64,000 bases of DNA, taken from the NCBI RefSeq assembly GCF_030209355.1, contig NZ_JARVSF010000002.1:248001-312000 (forward strand), given 5' to 3'. Below the pieces are notes generated by a model, which searched no databases, was not told the origin of the DNA, and worked only from the letters and a program-made list of their open reading frames with translations. Made by a program: the position numbers and the translations under genes. How positions within the stretch are numbered: position 1 is the stretch's first letter; every line of letters begins with the position of its first letter. Source of the DNA: Pseudarthrobacter sp. fls2-241-R2A-127. Its GTDB lineage: Bacteria; Actinomycetota; Actinomycetes; Actinomycetales; Micrococcaceae. Of this stretch, positions 27,788 to 36,462 are shown piece after piece.

Positions 27788-28441
27788 TCAGGCGGGTTGG
27801 AACGCCCCGATGGTGAGCAGGGTGATTTGCGCGTTGCTGCACGCCTTGGTGGGCTGCGGGAGGAACAGGGAATCGGTGTCCTCGGGCGGGTAGACCCGGT
27901 ACCCGGCGGCGTCCACCGGCGAGCAGTCCATGTAGTTGCCTGCCTGCGTATACCGCAGCACCGCGGTGCCGGTCTGGCCGGGAGCCAGCAGGACCTCGAC
28001 CACCGCTGCGGAATCGTCGCGCGTGGCCGGTGCACCGATCGGGGCGCCGGTGGCGTCCGCCACCAGGGAGACGCCGGCGAAACCCTTGAGGATGCAGGGT
28101 TCAGTGCCCTTATTGGTGAGGTTGAGCTTCATGTAGACGCTGCCAGCCGCGCCGCCACCGGAGGCATCGGTGGCGGCCGTGAGCCCGGCCGCCTTGCACA
28201 GGGCAGGGGTGCCGGCGGCAGTGGTGCCGGGGGCCGGGGAGTCAGGCGTTGTGGCGGGTGCGGAGGATGCCGGCGGGGCAGTGGATGCCGACGCCGTGGG
28301 TGACTGGCTGGCCTGCCCGGTGGCGGGCGTCGTGGTCGTCTGGGACTGCGGCTGGCTTGGAGCGCACGCGGTGAGCAGCAGCGCTGCCGCCGCGGCCGCC
28401 GTCGTCATGGCAAACGCCTGGGAAATTATCTGAGACCTCAT
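27788..28441 (-). CDS. DUF4232 lipoprotein
   Basis: 217 residues from the ATG at 28439-28441. The signal sequence ends in LLLTAC (lipobox Cys26), followed by a 60-residue Ser/Thr/Pro/Ala linker. The C-terminal 130 residues are DUF4232: VYMKLNLTNKGTEPCILKGF, then AGVSLVADATGAPIGAP and TAVLRYTQAGNYMDCSPVDA. Paired Cys residues probably form disulphides on the outer face of the membrane. Found widely in actinobacteria; function unknown. The 100 bp between it and lhr shows no gene. Confidence 0.85.
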   Translation of the reverse strand: MRSQIISQAFAMTTAAAAAALLLTACAPSQPQSQTTTTPATGQASQSPTASASTAPPASSAPATTPDSPAPGTTAAGTPALCKAAGLTAATDASGGGAAGSVYMKLNLTNKGTEPCILKGFAGVSLVADATGAPIGAPATRDDSAAVVEVLLAPGQTGTAVLRYTQAGNYMDCSPVDAAGYRVYPPEDTDSLFLPQPTKACSNAQITLLTIGAFQPA

Positions 28442-28585
28442 GCCACCACCTTCGCCGTACCGGTTGCCCGCGTCAACGATGCCACCTGCCTTGGCGGCAA
28501 TTTGACGCCCGGATCGTGATGATCCGGGCACGGGCGGGGCTCCTCTGACGCCATGCGGTGACCACGCGGGCCGGAACGGGCACCG

Positions 28586-28639
28586 TCAGTCCGTCTCCGG
28601 CCCGGTGCAGTACGGGCAGTCCTCGGGGCACTCCGTCAT
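28586..28639 (-). CDS. Candidate 17-residue Cys-rich peptide
   Basis: ATG at 28637-28639 overlaps the TGA of the preceding 74-codon gene as ATGA and opens MTECPEDCPYCTGPETD, then TGA. Three Cys (4, 8, 11) in a C-x3-C-x2-C spacing suggest metal binding or redox use. A GGGG run about 9 nt upstream could serve as ribosome site. So small an ORF can occur by chance; the coupling and the Cys spacing are the only support. Confidence 0.35.
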   Translation of the reverse strand: MTECPEDCPYCTGPETD

Positions 28640-28860
28640 GCCGGCACCCCTGCCAGGTCCACGCCGTCTGCCACGTGGAACAAGCGGCGGCCACCCACCG
28701 GCGCGGTCACCCAGACGATGCTGCCGTCGCCTGTCCTGTCGTCCACCACGCCCCTGAAAACAACCCGTCGGTTCCTTCGGAGTTCCACCAGGTCGCCGAT
28801 CTCGACCGGGTCCCAGCGGACAGGGCTCTTTATGCGGCTCGTCATTGAAGTCACGGGCAT
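28636..28860 (-). CDS. Small conserved beta-rich protein
   Basis: 74 residues: a basic start (SRIKSPVRWDPVEIGDLVEL), then RRNRRVVFRGVVDDRTGDGS and a tail WVTAPVGGRRLFHVADGVDL. The pattern of short strands resembles a small SH3- or Tudor-like barrel. An AAGGA touches the first ATG; the same element is ideally spaced (6 nt) for the GTG at codon 3 (28852-28854), which may be the true start. Function unknown. Confidence 0.6.
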   Translation of the reverse strand: MPVTSMTSRIKSPVRWDPVEIGDLVELRRNRRVVFRGVVDDRTGDGSIVWVTAPVGGRRLFHVADGVDLAGVPA

Positions 28861-29098
28861 TCCTTTACACGGTGTGGGTAGGGCGGCGACTGCTGCCCAA
28901 TGAAGCCATCAAACAGGGGCGCTCCCGCCGGGCTCAATGGAGGAGTGACCACGCATCACAGTGCTTCCTTGTGCAGGCCTCCAGCCCCTGCTGCGCAGGC
29001 CTCCAGCAGCCCGTTCAGCGGCCGGGCAGGGCCGTGTGCCCCGGCGGAGGGCGGGGTTAGACTGCCTGCGTAAGCGTCGGCGATCGAAGGAGAAGTTC

Positions 29099-29446
29099 AT
29101 GGACTACACCGGAAGCCAGTCGGAAAAGGCAGTCACCGCCGGTGAACTGGGCCGTAGCCACATCGGGCAGACAATCAGCTTCCAGCCGAACGAATTCACG
29201 GTGGTCTTCGGCAAGCTCGCTGGAATCGCCCGGACCGAAGCGATGGTCTACATCTCCCTGGCCGGGGTGGGAAACGGCACGCATCTGAAGGATGAGTACG
29301 ATCTGCCGGCGACCCACGAGGTCTACGTTCCCGTGGACGTCATCGCCAACGCGGAATCCACCATCAAGGATCTGTTCGGCAAGGTCCAGGAGAACCTCCG
29401 TGGAACCGGACACAAGGGCGGCGAGGACCGGACCGACCGGCTGTAG
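29099..29446 (+). CDS. Conserved hypothetical protein, 115 aa
   Basis: The ATG at 29099 has GAAGGAGAAGTTC before it. The protein begins MDYTGSQSEKAVTAGELGRS; its middle, HIGQTISFQPNEFTVVFGKL, is beta-rich. The C-terminal NAESTIKDLFGKVQENL is a helix and the tail is charged. It looks like a small soluble domain, perhaps OB- or SH3-like, found as an orphan in Arthrobacter. The 240 bp before it (28861-29098) holds no evident gene and presumably its promoter. Confidence 0.7.
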   Translation: MDYTGSQSEKAVTAGELGRSHIGQTISFQPNEFTVVFGKLAGIARTEAMVYISLAGVGNGTHLKDEYDLPATHEVYVPVDVIANAESTIKDLFGKVQENLRGTGHKGGEDRTDRL

Positions 29447-29457
29447 CGGACAACCCC

Positions 29458-29495
29458 AAGGGGAAGGCCGGCCCACAGGCGCCGGCCTTCCCCTT
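29458..29495. terminator. Strong 15-bp hairpin between convergent genes
   Basis: AAGGGGAAGGCCGGC (29458-29472) pairs exactly with GCCGGCCTTCCCCTT (29481-29495), loop of 8 nt. It begins 11 bp after the stop of the plus-strand gene. Its symmetry suits bidirectional termination for the convergent ThDP-enzyme operon as well. Confidence 0.75.
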
Positions 29496-29497
29496 GT

Positions 29498-29577
29498 TGC
29501 GCCAGTACACCGATGCGCCAGTACACCGATGCGCTAGTACGCCGTTGCGCTAGTACGCCGTTGCGCTAGTACGCCTT
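29498..29577. repeat. Five tandem 16-bp repeats covering a gene's stop codon
   Basis: Five 16-bp units run head to tail: two TGCGCCAGTACACCGA (29498, 29514), two TGCGCTAGTACGCCGT (29530, 29546) and TGCGCTAGTACGCCTT (29562). The last contains the TAG stop and final codons of the minus-strand ThDP enzyme. The others look like outward duplications of that 3' end, so three copies keep an in-place CTA (TAG). Confidence 0.85.
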
Positions 29578-31305
29578 GACGCGCTGGTCCACCACGAGGT
29601 GGATCAGCGCGAACGTGCGGTCCTGGTCAATGGCTGCCAAGGCGGCCTCCAGGGCAGCCGGCACGTCGCGGTCCGCCGTGACCGTGATGCCGAACCCGCC
29701 GAAAGCCCTGGCCATCAACCCGAAATCCGGGTTCTTCAACTGTGTTCCCGAGACCCGCTGCGGATAGTGCCGCTCCTGGTGCGTGCGGATGGTGCCGTAC
29801 TCCTGGTTGTCCATGACCACCACCAAAGGCGTTGCACCGTACTGGGCGGCGGTGGCGAGTTCCTGCCCGTTCATGAGGAATTCACCGTCCCCCGCGATGG
29901 TCACGACGCGCCGGTGCGGCTCGGCGAGGGATGCGGCAATGGCGGACGGGATGGAGTACCCCATGGAGCCGTTGCGGGCGCTGAGCATGGAGGCATAGCG
30001 GCGGGTGGGGAAGTACCGGTGCGCCCAGTTGGTGTGTTCACCGGCCCCGAACGTCACCACGGCGTCCTCGGGAAGCCTGGGGACCAGGTTGGCCATCAGG
30101 GTGTCCATCCTGGCCCGCCCGGCCCCGGGGGCCGCGGGAGGCAGCGCGGCGAAGCGCTCCTGTTCCGCCCGCATCCGGGCCGTCCAGTCCCGCCATTCGT
30201 CCTTTACCGGCAGCGTGATGCTTTGGAGGTCCCGCACGAACGCCTCCGGCTTGGCCAGGATCTGCCGCGACACCGGTCCGGACCGCCCGCGCAGCGACGG
30301 ATCCACCGTGACCAGGAAGTTCTCCTTGGTCCAGTCCTGCCGGCAGACGAAGCCGTCCGTGATCACATCGCCAGGAACCGTGCCCACAAATACCAGGAGG
30401 TCGGTCTCCTCCATCAGGTCGTAAGTGGGCCGCGGACGGCCGTACCCGATAGGGCCAACGTAGGACGGTGAATCGAACGGAACCGTTCCCTGGGTCCGCC
30501 ACTCGGCGGCGGCCGGGATGTGGTGCCGTTCCAGCCAGCCGGTGAGCTGGCTGGCGGCTTCCTGGGTCCAGTCGTTGCCGCCGGTGACGAACAGTGGCTT
30601 GCTGGACCTGGCCAGGGCTGCTTCAAGCGCTGCGGCGTCCGGGCTGGCCATGCCGCCGGCTGCCACGGGAATCGCAGGATGCAGGGCCGGGCTGACCTGC
30701 TGCCGGATGACATCCTCCGGCAGGCCGACCACCACGGGGCCCGGGCGTCCGCTCATCGCGGCGAACATCGCTTCGGCCACGATTTCGGAGGCGCGTTCGG
30801 GGTGGTCCAGGACCATGACCCGTTTGGCGCCGGTATCGAACCAGGACTTGATGTCGAATTCCTGGAACGCCTCCCGGTCCCGGTGGGCGAACGGGATGAG
30901 CCCCACGAAGAGCAGCATGGGGGTGGAATCCTGCCAGGCGGTGTGCAGTCCCACGTGGGCGTTGGCGGCGCCCGGCCCCCGGGTCACCATCGCCACCCCC
31001 GGACGCTGGTTCATCTTGCCGTCCGCCTCGGCCATGTAGGCGGCCCCGCCTTCGTGGCGGCAGACGATGGTTTCGATGCTGGACCCGTGCAGGCCATCCA
31101 GCACGTCCAGGAAGCTCTCGCCGGGAACAACGTAGGAGCGCTCCACGCCATGCGCCACCAGCGTATCGACGATGACGTGCCCGGCGGACTTCAGGGTTGG
31201 CTGCGTATGGTCCGGCGCGCTGGGGCGGAGGTCCTGCCGGTCATCGACGACGACGGCGGGCTGGGAACGGGAGGCGGTCAGTGTGGGCTGCGGCTCTGGG
31301 GTCAT
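29566..31305 (-). CDS. Thiamine-diphosphate-dependent enzyme (acetolactate synthase-like)
   Basis: 579 residues with the three-domain ThDP decarboxylase layout. The N-terminal PYR domain has catalytic Glu85 in CRHEGGAAYMAEADGK. The middle domain starts near residue 200, and the PP domain binds Mg-ThDP through GDGEFLMNGQELATAAQYGA...VMDNQEYGT. FAD-binding cannot be judged. It resembles acetolactate synthase large subunits and other ThDP lyases, but no small subunit or ilvC is adjacent, so biosynthetic IlvB is unlikely. In operon order it follows PucR, glutaminase and permease, which suggests a role in breakdown of an amino-acid-derived 2-oxo acid. Confidence 0.78.
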   Translation of the reverse strand: MTPEPQPTLTASRSQPAVVVDDRQDLRPSAPDHTQPTLKSAGHVIVDTLVAHGVERSYVVPGESFLDVLDGLHGSSIETIVCRHEGGAAYMAEADGKMNQRPGVAMVTRGPGAANAHVGLHTAWQDSTPMLLFVGLIPFAHRDREAFQEFDIKSWFDTGAKRVMVLDHPERASEIVAEAMFAAMSGRPGPVVVGLPEDVIRQQVSPALHPAIPVAAGGMASPDAAALEAALARSSKPLFVTGGNDWTQEAASQLTGWLERHHIPAAAEWRTQGTVPFDSPSYVGPIGYGRPRPTYDLMEETDLLVFVGTVPGDVITDGFVCRQDWTKENFLVTVDPSLRGRSGPVSRQILAKPEAFVRDLQSITLPVKDEWRDWTARMRAEQERFAALPPAAPGAGRARMDTLMANLVPRLPEDAVVTFGAGEHTNWAHRYFPTRRYASMLSARNGSMGYSIPSAIAASLAEPHRRVVTIAGDGEFLMNGQELATAAQYGATPLVVVMDNQEYGTIRTHQERHYPQRVSGTQLKNPDFGLMARAFGGFGITVTADRDVPAALEAALAAIDQDRTFALIHLVVDQRVKAY

Positions 31306-31346
31306 GTTCTTTCTTTGGCTCGAAGGGTGGCGAAAAGGGGCGCCGG

Positions 31347-32864
31347 TTACGTGATGGGTGTCCTGTTGGCGATCACGGGGGAGGTGCCGGTGTAGCCGTC
31401 GCGGGTTTCGGCGATTTGGCGGATGCGGTGGCGGCAGGCGTACCAGCCGATGACCATGAGGATGGAGGCGATGGCGGTGACGAGCATGGTCAGGGGTGAG
31501 TCGATGAAGACCATGATGAGGACGCCGATGAGGAAGAGGAGGGAGAGGTATCCGGTGTAGGGGGCGCCGAACATGCGGAAGGAGGGGCGTTCGACCCAGC
31601 CTTTGTCGGCCCAGCGTTTGAGTTGGATCTGGCAGAGCACGATGGTGGCCCAGGTCATGATGATGCCGACGGAGGCGATGTTCAGGACGATTTCGAAGGC
31701 GTCGGCGGGGACGAGGTAGTTCAGGGGGACGCCGAGGAGGGAGACGGTGGCGGTGATGGCGATGCCGCCGTAGGGGACGCCTGCTTTGTTCATGCGGGAG
31801 GCGAATTTGGGGGCGGAGCCGTTGACGGACATGGAGCGCAGGATCCGGCCGGTGGAGTAGAGCCCGGCGTTCAGGGAGGACAGGGCGGCGGTGAGGACGA
31901 CGAGGTTCATGATGACGTCCACGCCCTGGACACCGATGGAGCCGAAGAACGTCACGAAGGGGCTGACGCCTTTTTGGTAGGAGGTGAAGGGCAGCAGCAG
32001 GGCCAGGAGGATCACGGAGCCGACGTAGAACACCGCGATGCGGAAGACCACGGAGTTGATGGCCTTGGGCATGATTTTTTCGGGGTTTTCGGTTTCGCCG
32101 GCGGCGGTCCCGACCAGTTCGATCGAGGCGTAAGCGAAGAGGACGCCTTGCATGAGGATGATCATGGGCAGCAGGCCGTTGGGGAAGATCCCGCCGTTAT
32201 CGGAGAGCAGGCTGATGCCGACCGGCTGGCCGGAGACGGGGGTGCCGAAGATGACGAAGTAGGTGCCGATGATCAGGAACGCGACCAGGGCTGCGACCTT
32301 GATCAGGGCGAACCAGAATTCCATTTCGCCGAAGACCTTCACGGAGACCAGGTTCAGGGCCAGGACCACGACGAGGGCGGTCAGTGCCCAGGCCCACTGC
32401 GGGACGTCGGCCATCCAGGGGATGTAGTTGCCGAAGAAGTGCATGTAGAGGGCCGCGGCGGTGATGTCCACGATGGTGGTGGTGGCCCAGTTGATCCAGT
32501 AGAACCAGCCGGACACGAACGCGGCTTTCTCACCGAAGAACTCACGGGCGTAGGAGACGAACGAGCCCGAGGAAGGCCGGTGCAGGACCAGTTCGCCCAG
32601 GGCGCGCAGGATCAGGAACGCGAAGAACCCGCATACCGCGTACGCGATGACCAGGGACGGGCCCGCGGCGTTCAAGCGGCCGCCGGCACCGAGGAACAAG
32701 CCGGTACCGATCGCACCACCAATGGCGATCATCTGGATCTGCCGCGGCTTGAGGTTCTTGTGGTAACCCTTGTCCTCCGCGTGCAGGGAGGACTCAGACG
32801 CATGCGCGTGACCACCATCAATCACGTGGTCGAACTCAACCTCTTCATTGGGGTTGTTGGGCAT
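31347..32864 (-). CDS. Amino-acid permease, APC family (asparagine permease-like)
   Basis: 505 residues, about 12 membrane segments. It opens, after a charged tail of about 36 residues, with [20 protein letters not shown], the consensus amino-acid permease entry. [40 protein letters not shown] and [20 protein letters not shown] are also family hallmarks. The sequence is closest in memory to AnsP-type asparagine/glutamine transporters, which fits the glutaminase upstream. Specificity is inferred. Confidence 0.87.
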   Translation of the reverse strand: MPNNPNEEVEFDHVIDGGHAHASESSLHAEDKGYHKNLKPRQIQMIAIGGAIGTGLFLGAGGRLNAAGPSLVIAYAVCGFFAFLILRALGELVLHRPSSGSFVSYAREFFGEKAAFVSGWFYWINWATTTIVDITAAALYMHFFGNYIPWMADVPQWAWALTALVVVLALNLVSVKVFGEMEFWFALIKVAALVAFLIIGTYFVIFGTPVSGQPVGISLLSDNGGIFPNGLLPMIILMQGVLFAYASIELVGTAAGETENPEKIMPKAINSVVFRIAVFYVGSVILLALLLPFTSYQKGVSPFVTFFGSIGVQGVDVIMNLVVLTAALSSLNAGLYSTGRILRSMSVNGSAPKFASRMNKAGVPYGGIAITATVSLLGVPLNYLVPADAFEIVLNIASVGIIMTWATIVLCQIQLKRWADKGWVERPSFRMFGAPYTGYLSLLFLIGVLIMVFIDSPLTMLVTAIASILMVIGWYACRHRIRQIAETRDGYTGTSPVIANRTPIT

Positions 32865-32909
32865 GGGTATTCCTTTCGATCTGGAGAAGATCTTGTCGGA
32901 TGGGGAAAC

Positions 32910-33842
32910 TTAGAAGACCGACCAGCCGGTGCGGTCGGAGAGATCGGCAAGGGCCGCGGTGCCGGCCAGGGAGTTGCCCTTGGCGTCCAGGCGGGGGCTC
33001 CAGACACAGATGGAGCACTGGCCGGGGACGATGACCAGGATGCCGCCACCTACGCCGCTCTTGCCGGGCAGGCCCACCCGGTAGGCGAATTCGCCCGCGG
33101 CGTCATACATGCCGCAGGTCAGCATGATCGAGCCGATCCGCTTTGCCTCGCTGGGGGACAGCACGGTGCCGGAGGTTCCCTGGCCGTTGTTGGCGAGGAA
33201 CAAGCCGGCTTTGGCCAGCTGGACGCAGGTCATCATGATGGAGCACTGGCGGACGTAGTTTTCCACCACGACGGCGGCCGGCCGGGTGAGGTTGCCAAAA
33301 TCCTTCAGGAAGTGCGCCAGGGCCAGGTTGCGGCTGCTGCTGTCCAGCTCACCGGCGGCGGCCGCTTCATCTATGAACGGGCCCGGGCTGCCCGTTTGTT
33401 CGGTGAGGAACCGCAGGAGCTGCGTGGCGGCGTCGGGCGACTCTTCCAGCAGGTGGTCGGTGACCACCAAGGCGCCTGCGTTGATGAAGGGATTACGGGG
33501 AATACCCTTTTCGGCCTCCAGCTGGACCAGCGAGTTGAAGGACGTTCCGGACGGTTCGCGCAGCACCCGGGACCAGAGGCCGGCGGACCTGCCGCCCTGC
33601 AGGGCCATGGCCAGGGTGAACACCTTGGAAATGCTTTGGATGGAGAAGGGAACGCCGGCGTCGCCGGAGCTGAAGACTTCCCCGGAGGTGGTGGCCACGG
33701 CGATGCCGAAGCGGTCGAAAGGGACTGTGGCCAGGAACGGAATGTTCGTGGGGACACTGCCGGCGTTCTGCCGGGGCCGGTGGCGCCGGACGATTTCCTC
33801 CAGGAGGAGGCCAAGTGGCGGTGCGCTGAGTGTGGTGCTCAT
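32910..33842 (-). CDS. glsA: Glutaminase A
   Basis: 310 residues of the serine-dependent glutaminase family. The nucleophile-general base pair is Ser70-x-x-Lys73 in SIQSISKVFTLA; NPFINAGALVVTDHLL, YVRQCSIMMTCVQLAKAG and the GLPGKSGVGGGILV loop are diagnostic. It hydrolyses glutamine to glutamate and ammonia in the cytosol. The start ATG overlaps the PucR stop (ATGA), so the two are translationally coupled. Confidence 0.93.
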   Translation of the reverse strand: MSTTLSAPPLGLLLEEIVRRHRPRQNAGSVPTNIPFLATVPFDRFGIAVATTSGEVFSSGDAGVPFSIQSISKVFTLAMALQGGRSAGLWSRVLREPSGTSFNSLVQLEAEKGIPRNPFINAGALVVTDHLLEESPDAATQLLRFLTEQTGSPGPFIDEAAAAGELDSSSRNLALAHFLKDFGNLTRPAAVVVENYVRQCSIMMTCVQLAKAGLFLANNGQGTSGTVLSPSEAKRIGSIMLTCGMYDAAGEFAYRVGLPGKSGVGGGILVIVPGQCSICVWSPRLDAKGNSLAGTAALADLSDRTGWSVF

Positions 33843-35434
33843 TTCCTGCCTGAATTGTCGTTGGAGGAGGCCCACTCCTGGATGTGGAGCAGGGCCACCA
33901 GTGAATCGCGGGGATTGCCGAAGTCCAGGCCGGTAACCCTGGCCGCCTTGGCAACGCGGTAATAGACGGTGTTCTTGTGGAGGTTCATATGCTTGGCGCA
34001 TTCGGACACGTCGAAGCACGCGTCGAAGTAGGCCCGCAGTGTTGCTGCGAGTTCGGCGTCATCCTGGAGCAGCGCGGCCAGGCTGCGGTGCCGGAAGGGT
34101 GAGCCGTGGAAGTTCCGTACTGCCTCGCGGTAGAGGATTTCCGCCTCGAAATCGTCCACGCCGGCTACCGTGCCCGGCGTGGCGTCCCGCACGCACGCCA
34201 GCAGGGCCTCGGTGATGCCGGTGACCCTGTGGAGGGACAGCAGGTCCGGCGCCAGTGGACCGACGGCGGCGAACGGAGTGATGCCCAGGTGTTTCCGGGC
34301 GTCCTTGACCACTGCTTCCGCGAGGGACCTCAGCCCCGCCTCCGCCGTGCCGGACTGGAGGTCCGGCATGATGATGGCTGTGTCACCGTTGAACTGGCCC
34401 ACGACGGCGGAGGCTTTGTATGCGGCGGCGTGGATGGATGCGAGGTTGGCCAGTTCGCCGTGCTTGAGCGCCGCGTCGTCAGCCCGGGAGTCGGCGTCGG
34501 ACATGCCGATCAGCAGCAGTGCCGCCGGACGCTCCGAGGGGATCTTGCCGCTGTGGGCGCTGGCCGCGGCCTCGGCAGGACCTGACAGGATCCGTGCGAC
34601 CCGGTCCTCCCGCATGTGGACGGACTGCTGGTTGCGGTAGCGGATGAGCTCTGCGGAAACCCTGGCTGCGGACCCGGTGAGGACATACTCCACGTCGGAG
34701 CCGAAGCCGTCGCCGGTCTCCTGCAGCCAGATGTAGCCCATGATGCGTTCGCCGGCGAAGAGGGCGATGGCCACCCGTTCACGGAGCCCGTCCTGGGGCC
34801 TCGCGGGGACGCGGACGGGCTGCCGGGTACGGTGCAGCTCGCGGTAGGCGCCCAGGTCCTTGAGCAGCAGCTCGTACTTCCGCGGCCCGCGGCGGGACAG
34901 GATGGACGCTTTGCGGAGCTCGTCGATGTCGTTGGTGACGGTGGAATACGCCAGGACCTTGTTGGCGGCGTCCTCGATGAGCACGTGGCTGGAGGTGAGC
35001 CTCGCCGTCGTCTGGGCGATGGCGAAGAGGTCCTCCTCGAGCAGAGTGAGGACTTCGCTCTGGTAGCTCCGGGGCTGGATCCGGTCCTGCGCGATGGACA
35101 GCAGTCGGTCCCAGTCGGCCGCCGGATCCACCAGCAGGAGGCCCGAGCCGGCGGCACGCAGGAGTTCCTCCGCCTCGGCCAGGTCCTCGCGGTTGCCCTT
35201 GAGGGCCACCACCGGCGGCGGGTCTTTCAAGAGGCGCCGAAGGGCGGGAAGGGCTGAGCGGCCACGGACGCCGATGAGCAGGACAAAGGCTCCCGCGGCT
35301 GCGGGCGCTTCGTCGTCGGCGTCGACAATCAGGAACCGCTCAATGGCCGCCGCCGAGGGGGCGGCCCGGAGGATGAGGCTGGCGAAGCCGAGGGGGAGAT
35401 CCGAGAGGATGTCATCCACCGTAACCGCGGCCAT
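33839..35434 (-). CDS. PucR-family transcriptional regulator
   Basis: 531 residues from the ATG at 35432-35434. The N-terminal PucR/purine-catabolism-like domain is followed by a GGDEF-like central region (residues 280-420). The C-terminal PucR helix-turn-helix is near residue 490: DVSECAKHMNLHKNTVYYRV, then AKAARVTGLDFGNPRDSLVA. It lies first in the operon with glsA and the permease, implying autogenous activation in response to a nitrogen compound. The inducer is not evident. Confidence 0.87.
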   Translation of the reverse strand: MAAVTVDDILSDLPLGFASLILRAAPSAAAIERFLIVDADDEAPAAAGAFVLLIGVRGRSALPALRRLLKDPPPVVALKGNREDLAEAEELLRAAGSGLLLVDPAADWDRLLSIAQDRIQPRSYQSEVLTLLEEDLFAIAQTTARLTSSHVLIEDAANKVLAYSTVTNDIDELRKASILSRRGPRKYELLLKDLGAYRELHRTRQPVRVPARPQDGLRERVAIALFAGERIMGYIWLQETGDGFGSDVEYVLTGSAARVSAELIRYRNQQSVHMREDRVARILSGPAEAAASAHSGKIPSERPAALLLIGMSDADSRADDAALKHGELANLASIHAAAYKASAVVGQFNGDTAIIMPDLQSGTAEAGLRSLAEAVVKDARKHLGITPFAAVGPLAPDLLSLHRVTGITEALLACVRDATPGTVAGVDDFEAEILYREAVRNFHGSPFRHRSLAALLQDDAELAATLRAYFDACFDVSECAKHMNLHKNTVYYRVAKAARVTGLDFGNPRDSLVALLHIQEWASSNDNSGRK

Positions 35435-35628
35435 GGGTTGTCCTTTTGCGTTGATACCGCCGGACGGCTCTGTCCGGTCCACTCATGCTATCGAGCGCAG
35501 GGCAGCCGAAATATGGATCCCCTCCCAAGTGCGGAGTGTATTTTTTGGTCCGCAGCCTGAGGTGCGCCGGGAGGCGGGGAACGAGGCACCTTCCCGGGGA
35601 AAGCGTCTCAAACCGAAGGCGCCTTAAC

Positions 35629-35690
35629 ACCGATGGCGGGCCAGCCCATGCTGGCCCGCCGTCGGTGCGGTGCGGTGCGGTGCCGGTGCG
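35629..35690. terminator. 17-bp hairpin plus GCGGT pentamer repeats
   Basis: ACCGATGGCGGGCCAGC (35629-35645) and GCTGGCCCGCCGTCGGT (35650-35666) pair with one wobble position around a 4-nt CCAT loop. Beyond it GCGGT recurs four times (about 35667-35690). It lies between the PucR promoter region and the 3' end of the gentisate operon, where it can end that operon's transcript. Confidence 0.7.
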
Positions 35691-35709
35691 CCGGCGACCG
35701 AAGCTGCAG

Positions 35710-36462
35710 CTAGATCCAGGCGGGTGCGGCCGGTGTGGGGGTGGTGGATTCGTCGTCGTGGGTTGCTGTGGTGCCGTCCGTGCCGCGGCCGGTGGCCCAC
35801 TGCGCAATGGCGGCCAGGGAGCCGGACACCACGGTGGGGGAGTCAGCGGTGGTGTCACCGAACGAGAGCCCGGTGCCATCCACCTTGATGAGGAGCCCCT
35901 TGTCCGTGCCGCGGGCGTGCCAAGCGCCGGTGATGTCCGTGAGGAGCCGGGCCAGGACGGGTGCGGGGATGTCTTTGAATGTTGCCCCGTTGTGCAGGTC
36001 CACGGCGTGCACCCAGACTTCCCGGGTGCGCATCCAGACGGTTTCTTCTGCCGGAACCACACGGCCTTGGACGGTTTTGACCTTGTGGTGCCAGTTGTCG
36101 GCGGGAAGGTCGCGCCATTCGACGTTCAGGTGCACGGCGGAGTGGTCGAAGAGGTTCCGCAGCGCGATGGGGGAGAGGGTGGCGCCGAAGTCGATCTCGT
36201 GGTTGCGGACCTCCACCGAGGGGTACATGGGTGTCTCCACCCCGGTGGCTGCCCACTCCACGAGGCGGGCCACCGCCCGGGCGTTGTAGCCCACGTGGGC
36301 TACAACGTGCCGGCGCGACCAGCCCGGCAGCAGCGAGTCTCCGTCCAGGTCCGCGTCGGAAAGCTCGTTGAGCTTGCGGGCGAAGAACGCGGTGCCGCGC
36401 CTGGCCTGCAGGAGCCCGTCGAGCAGGACGGGATCGGTGGTCTGGTCGTGCCGGGCGGCCAT
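35710..36462 (-). CDS. Mycothiol-dependent maleylpyruvate isomerase
   Basis: 250 residues. It converts maleylpyruvate to fumarylpyruvate using mycothiol. Metal ligands known for the Corynebacterium enzyme are matched by His52 (SRRHVVAHVGYNARAVARLV), Glu148 and His152 (RTREVWVHAVDL). The DinB-like four-helix bundle lies in the N-terminal two-thirds; a C-terminal tail is low-complexity. Its ATG shares a base with the stop of the hydrolase before it, and the operon order is dioxygenase - hydrolase - isomerase. Confidence 0.9.
   Translation of the reverse strand: MAARHDQTTDPVLLDGLLQARRGTAFFARKLNELSDADLDGDSLLPGWSRRHVVAHVGYNARAVARLVEWAATGVETPMYPSVEVRNHEIDFGATLSPIALRNLFDHSAVHLNVEWRDLPADNWHHKVKTVQGRVVPAEETVWMRTREVWVHAVDLHNGATFKDIPAPVLARLLTDITGAWHARGTDKGLLIKVDGTGLSFGDTTADSPTVVSGSLAAIAQWATGRGTDGTTATHDDESTTPTPAAPAWI

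Noticed and set aside
28473..28694. 73-codon minus-strand frame
   Set aside because: It overlaps the better-supported 74-codon gene in another frame and shows only Trp/Arg-rich shadow sequence.
31623..33962. 779-codon plus-strand frame rich in Asp, Gly and His
   Set aside because: Antisense to the amino-acid permease and glutaminase; the composition mirrors their hydrophobic codons.
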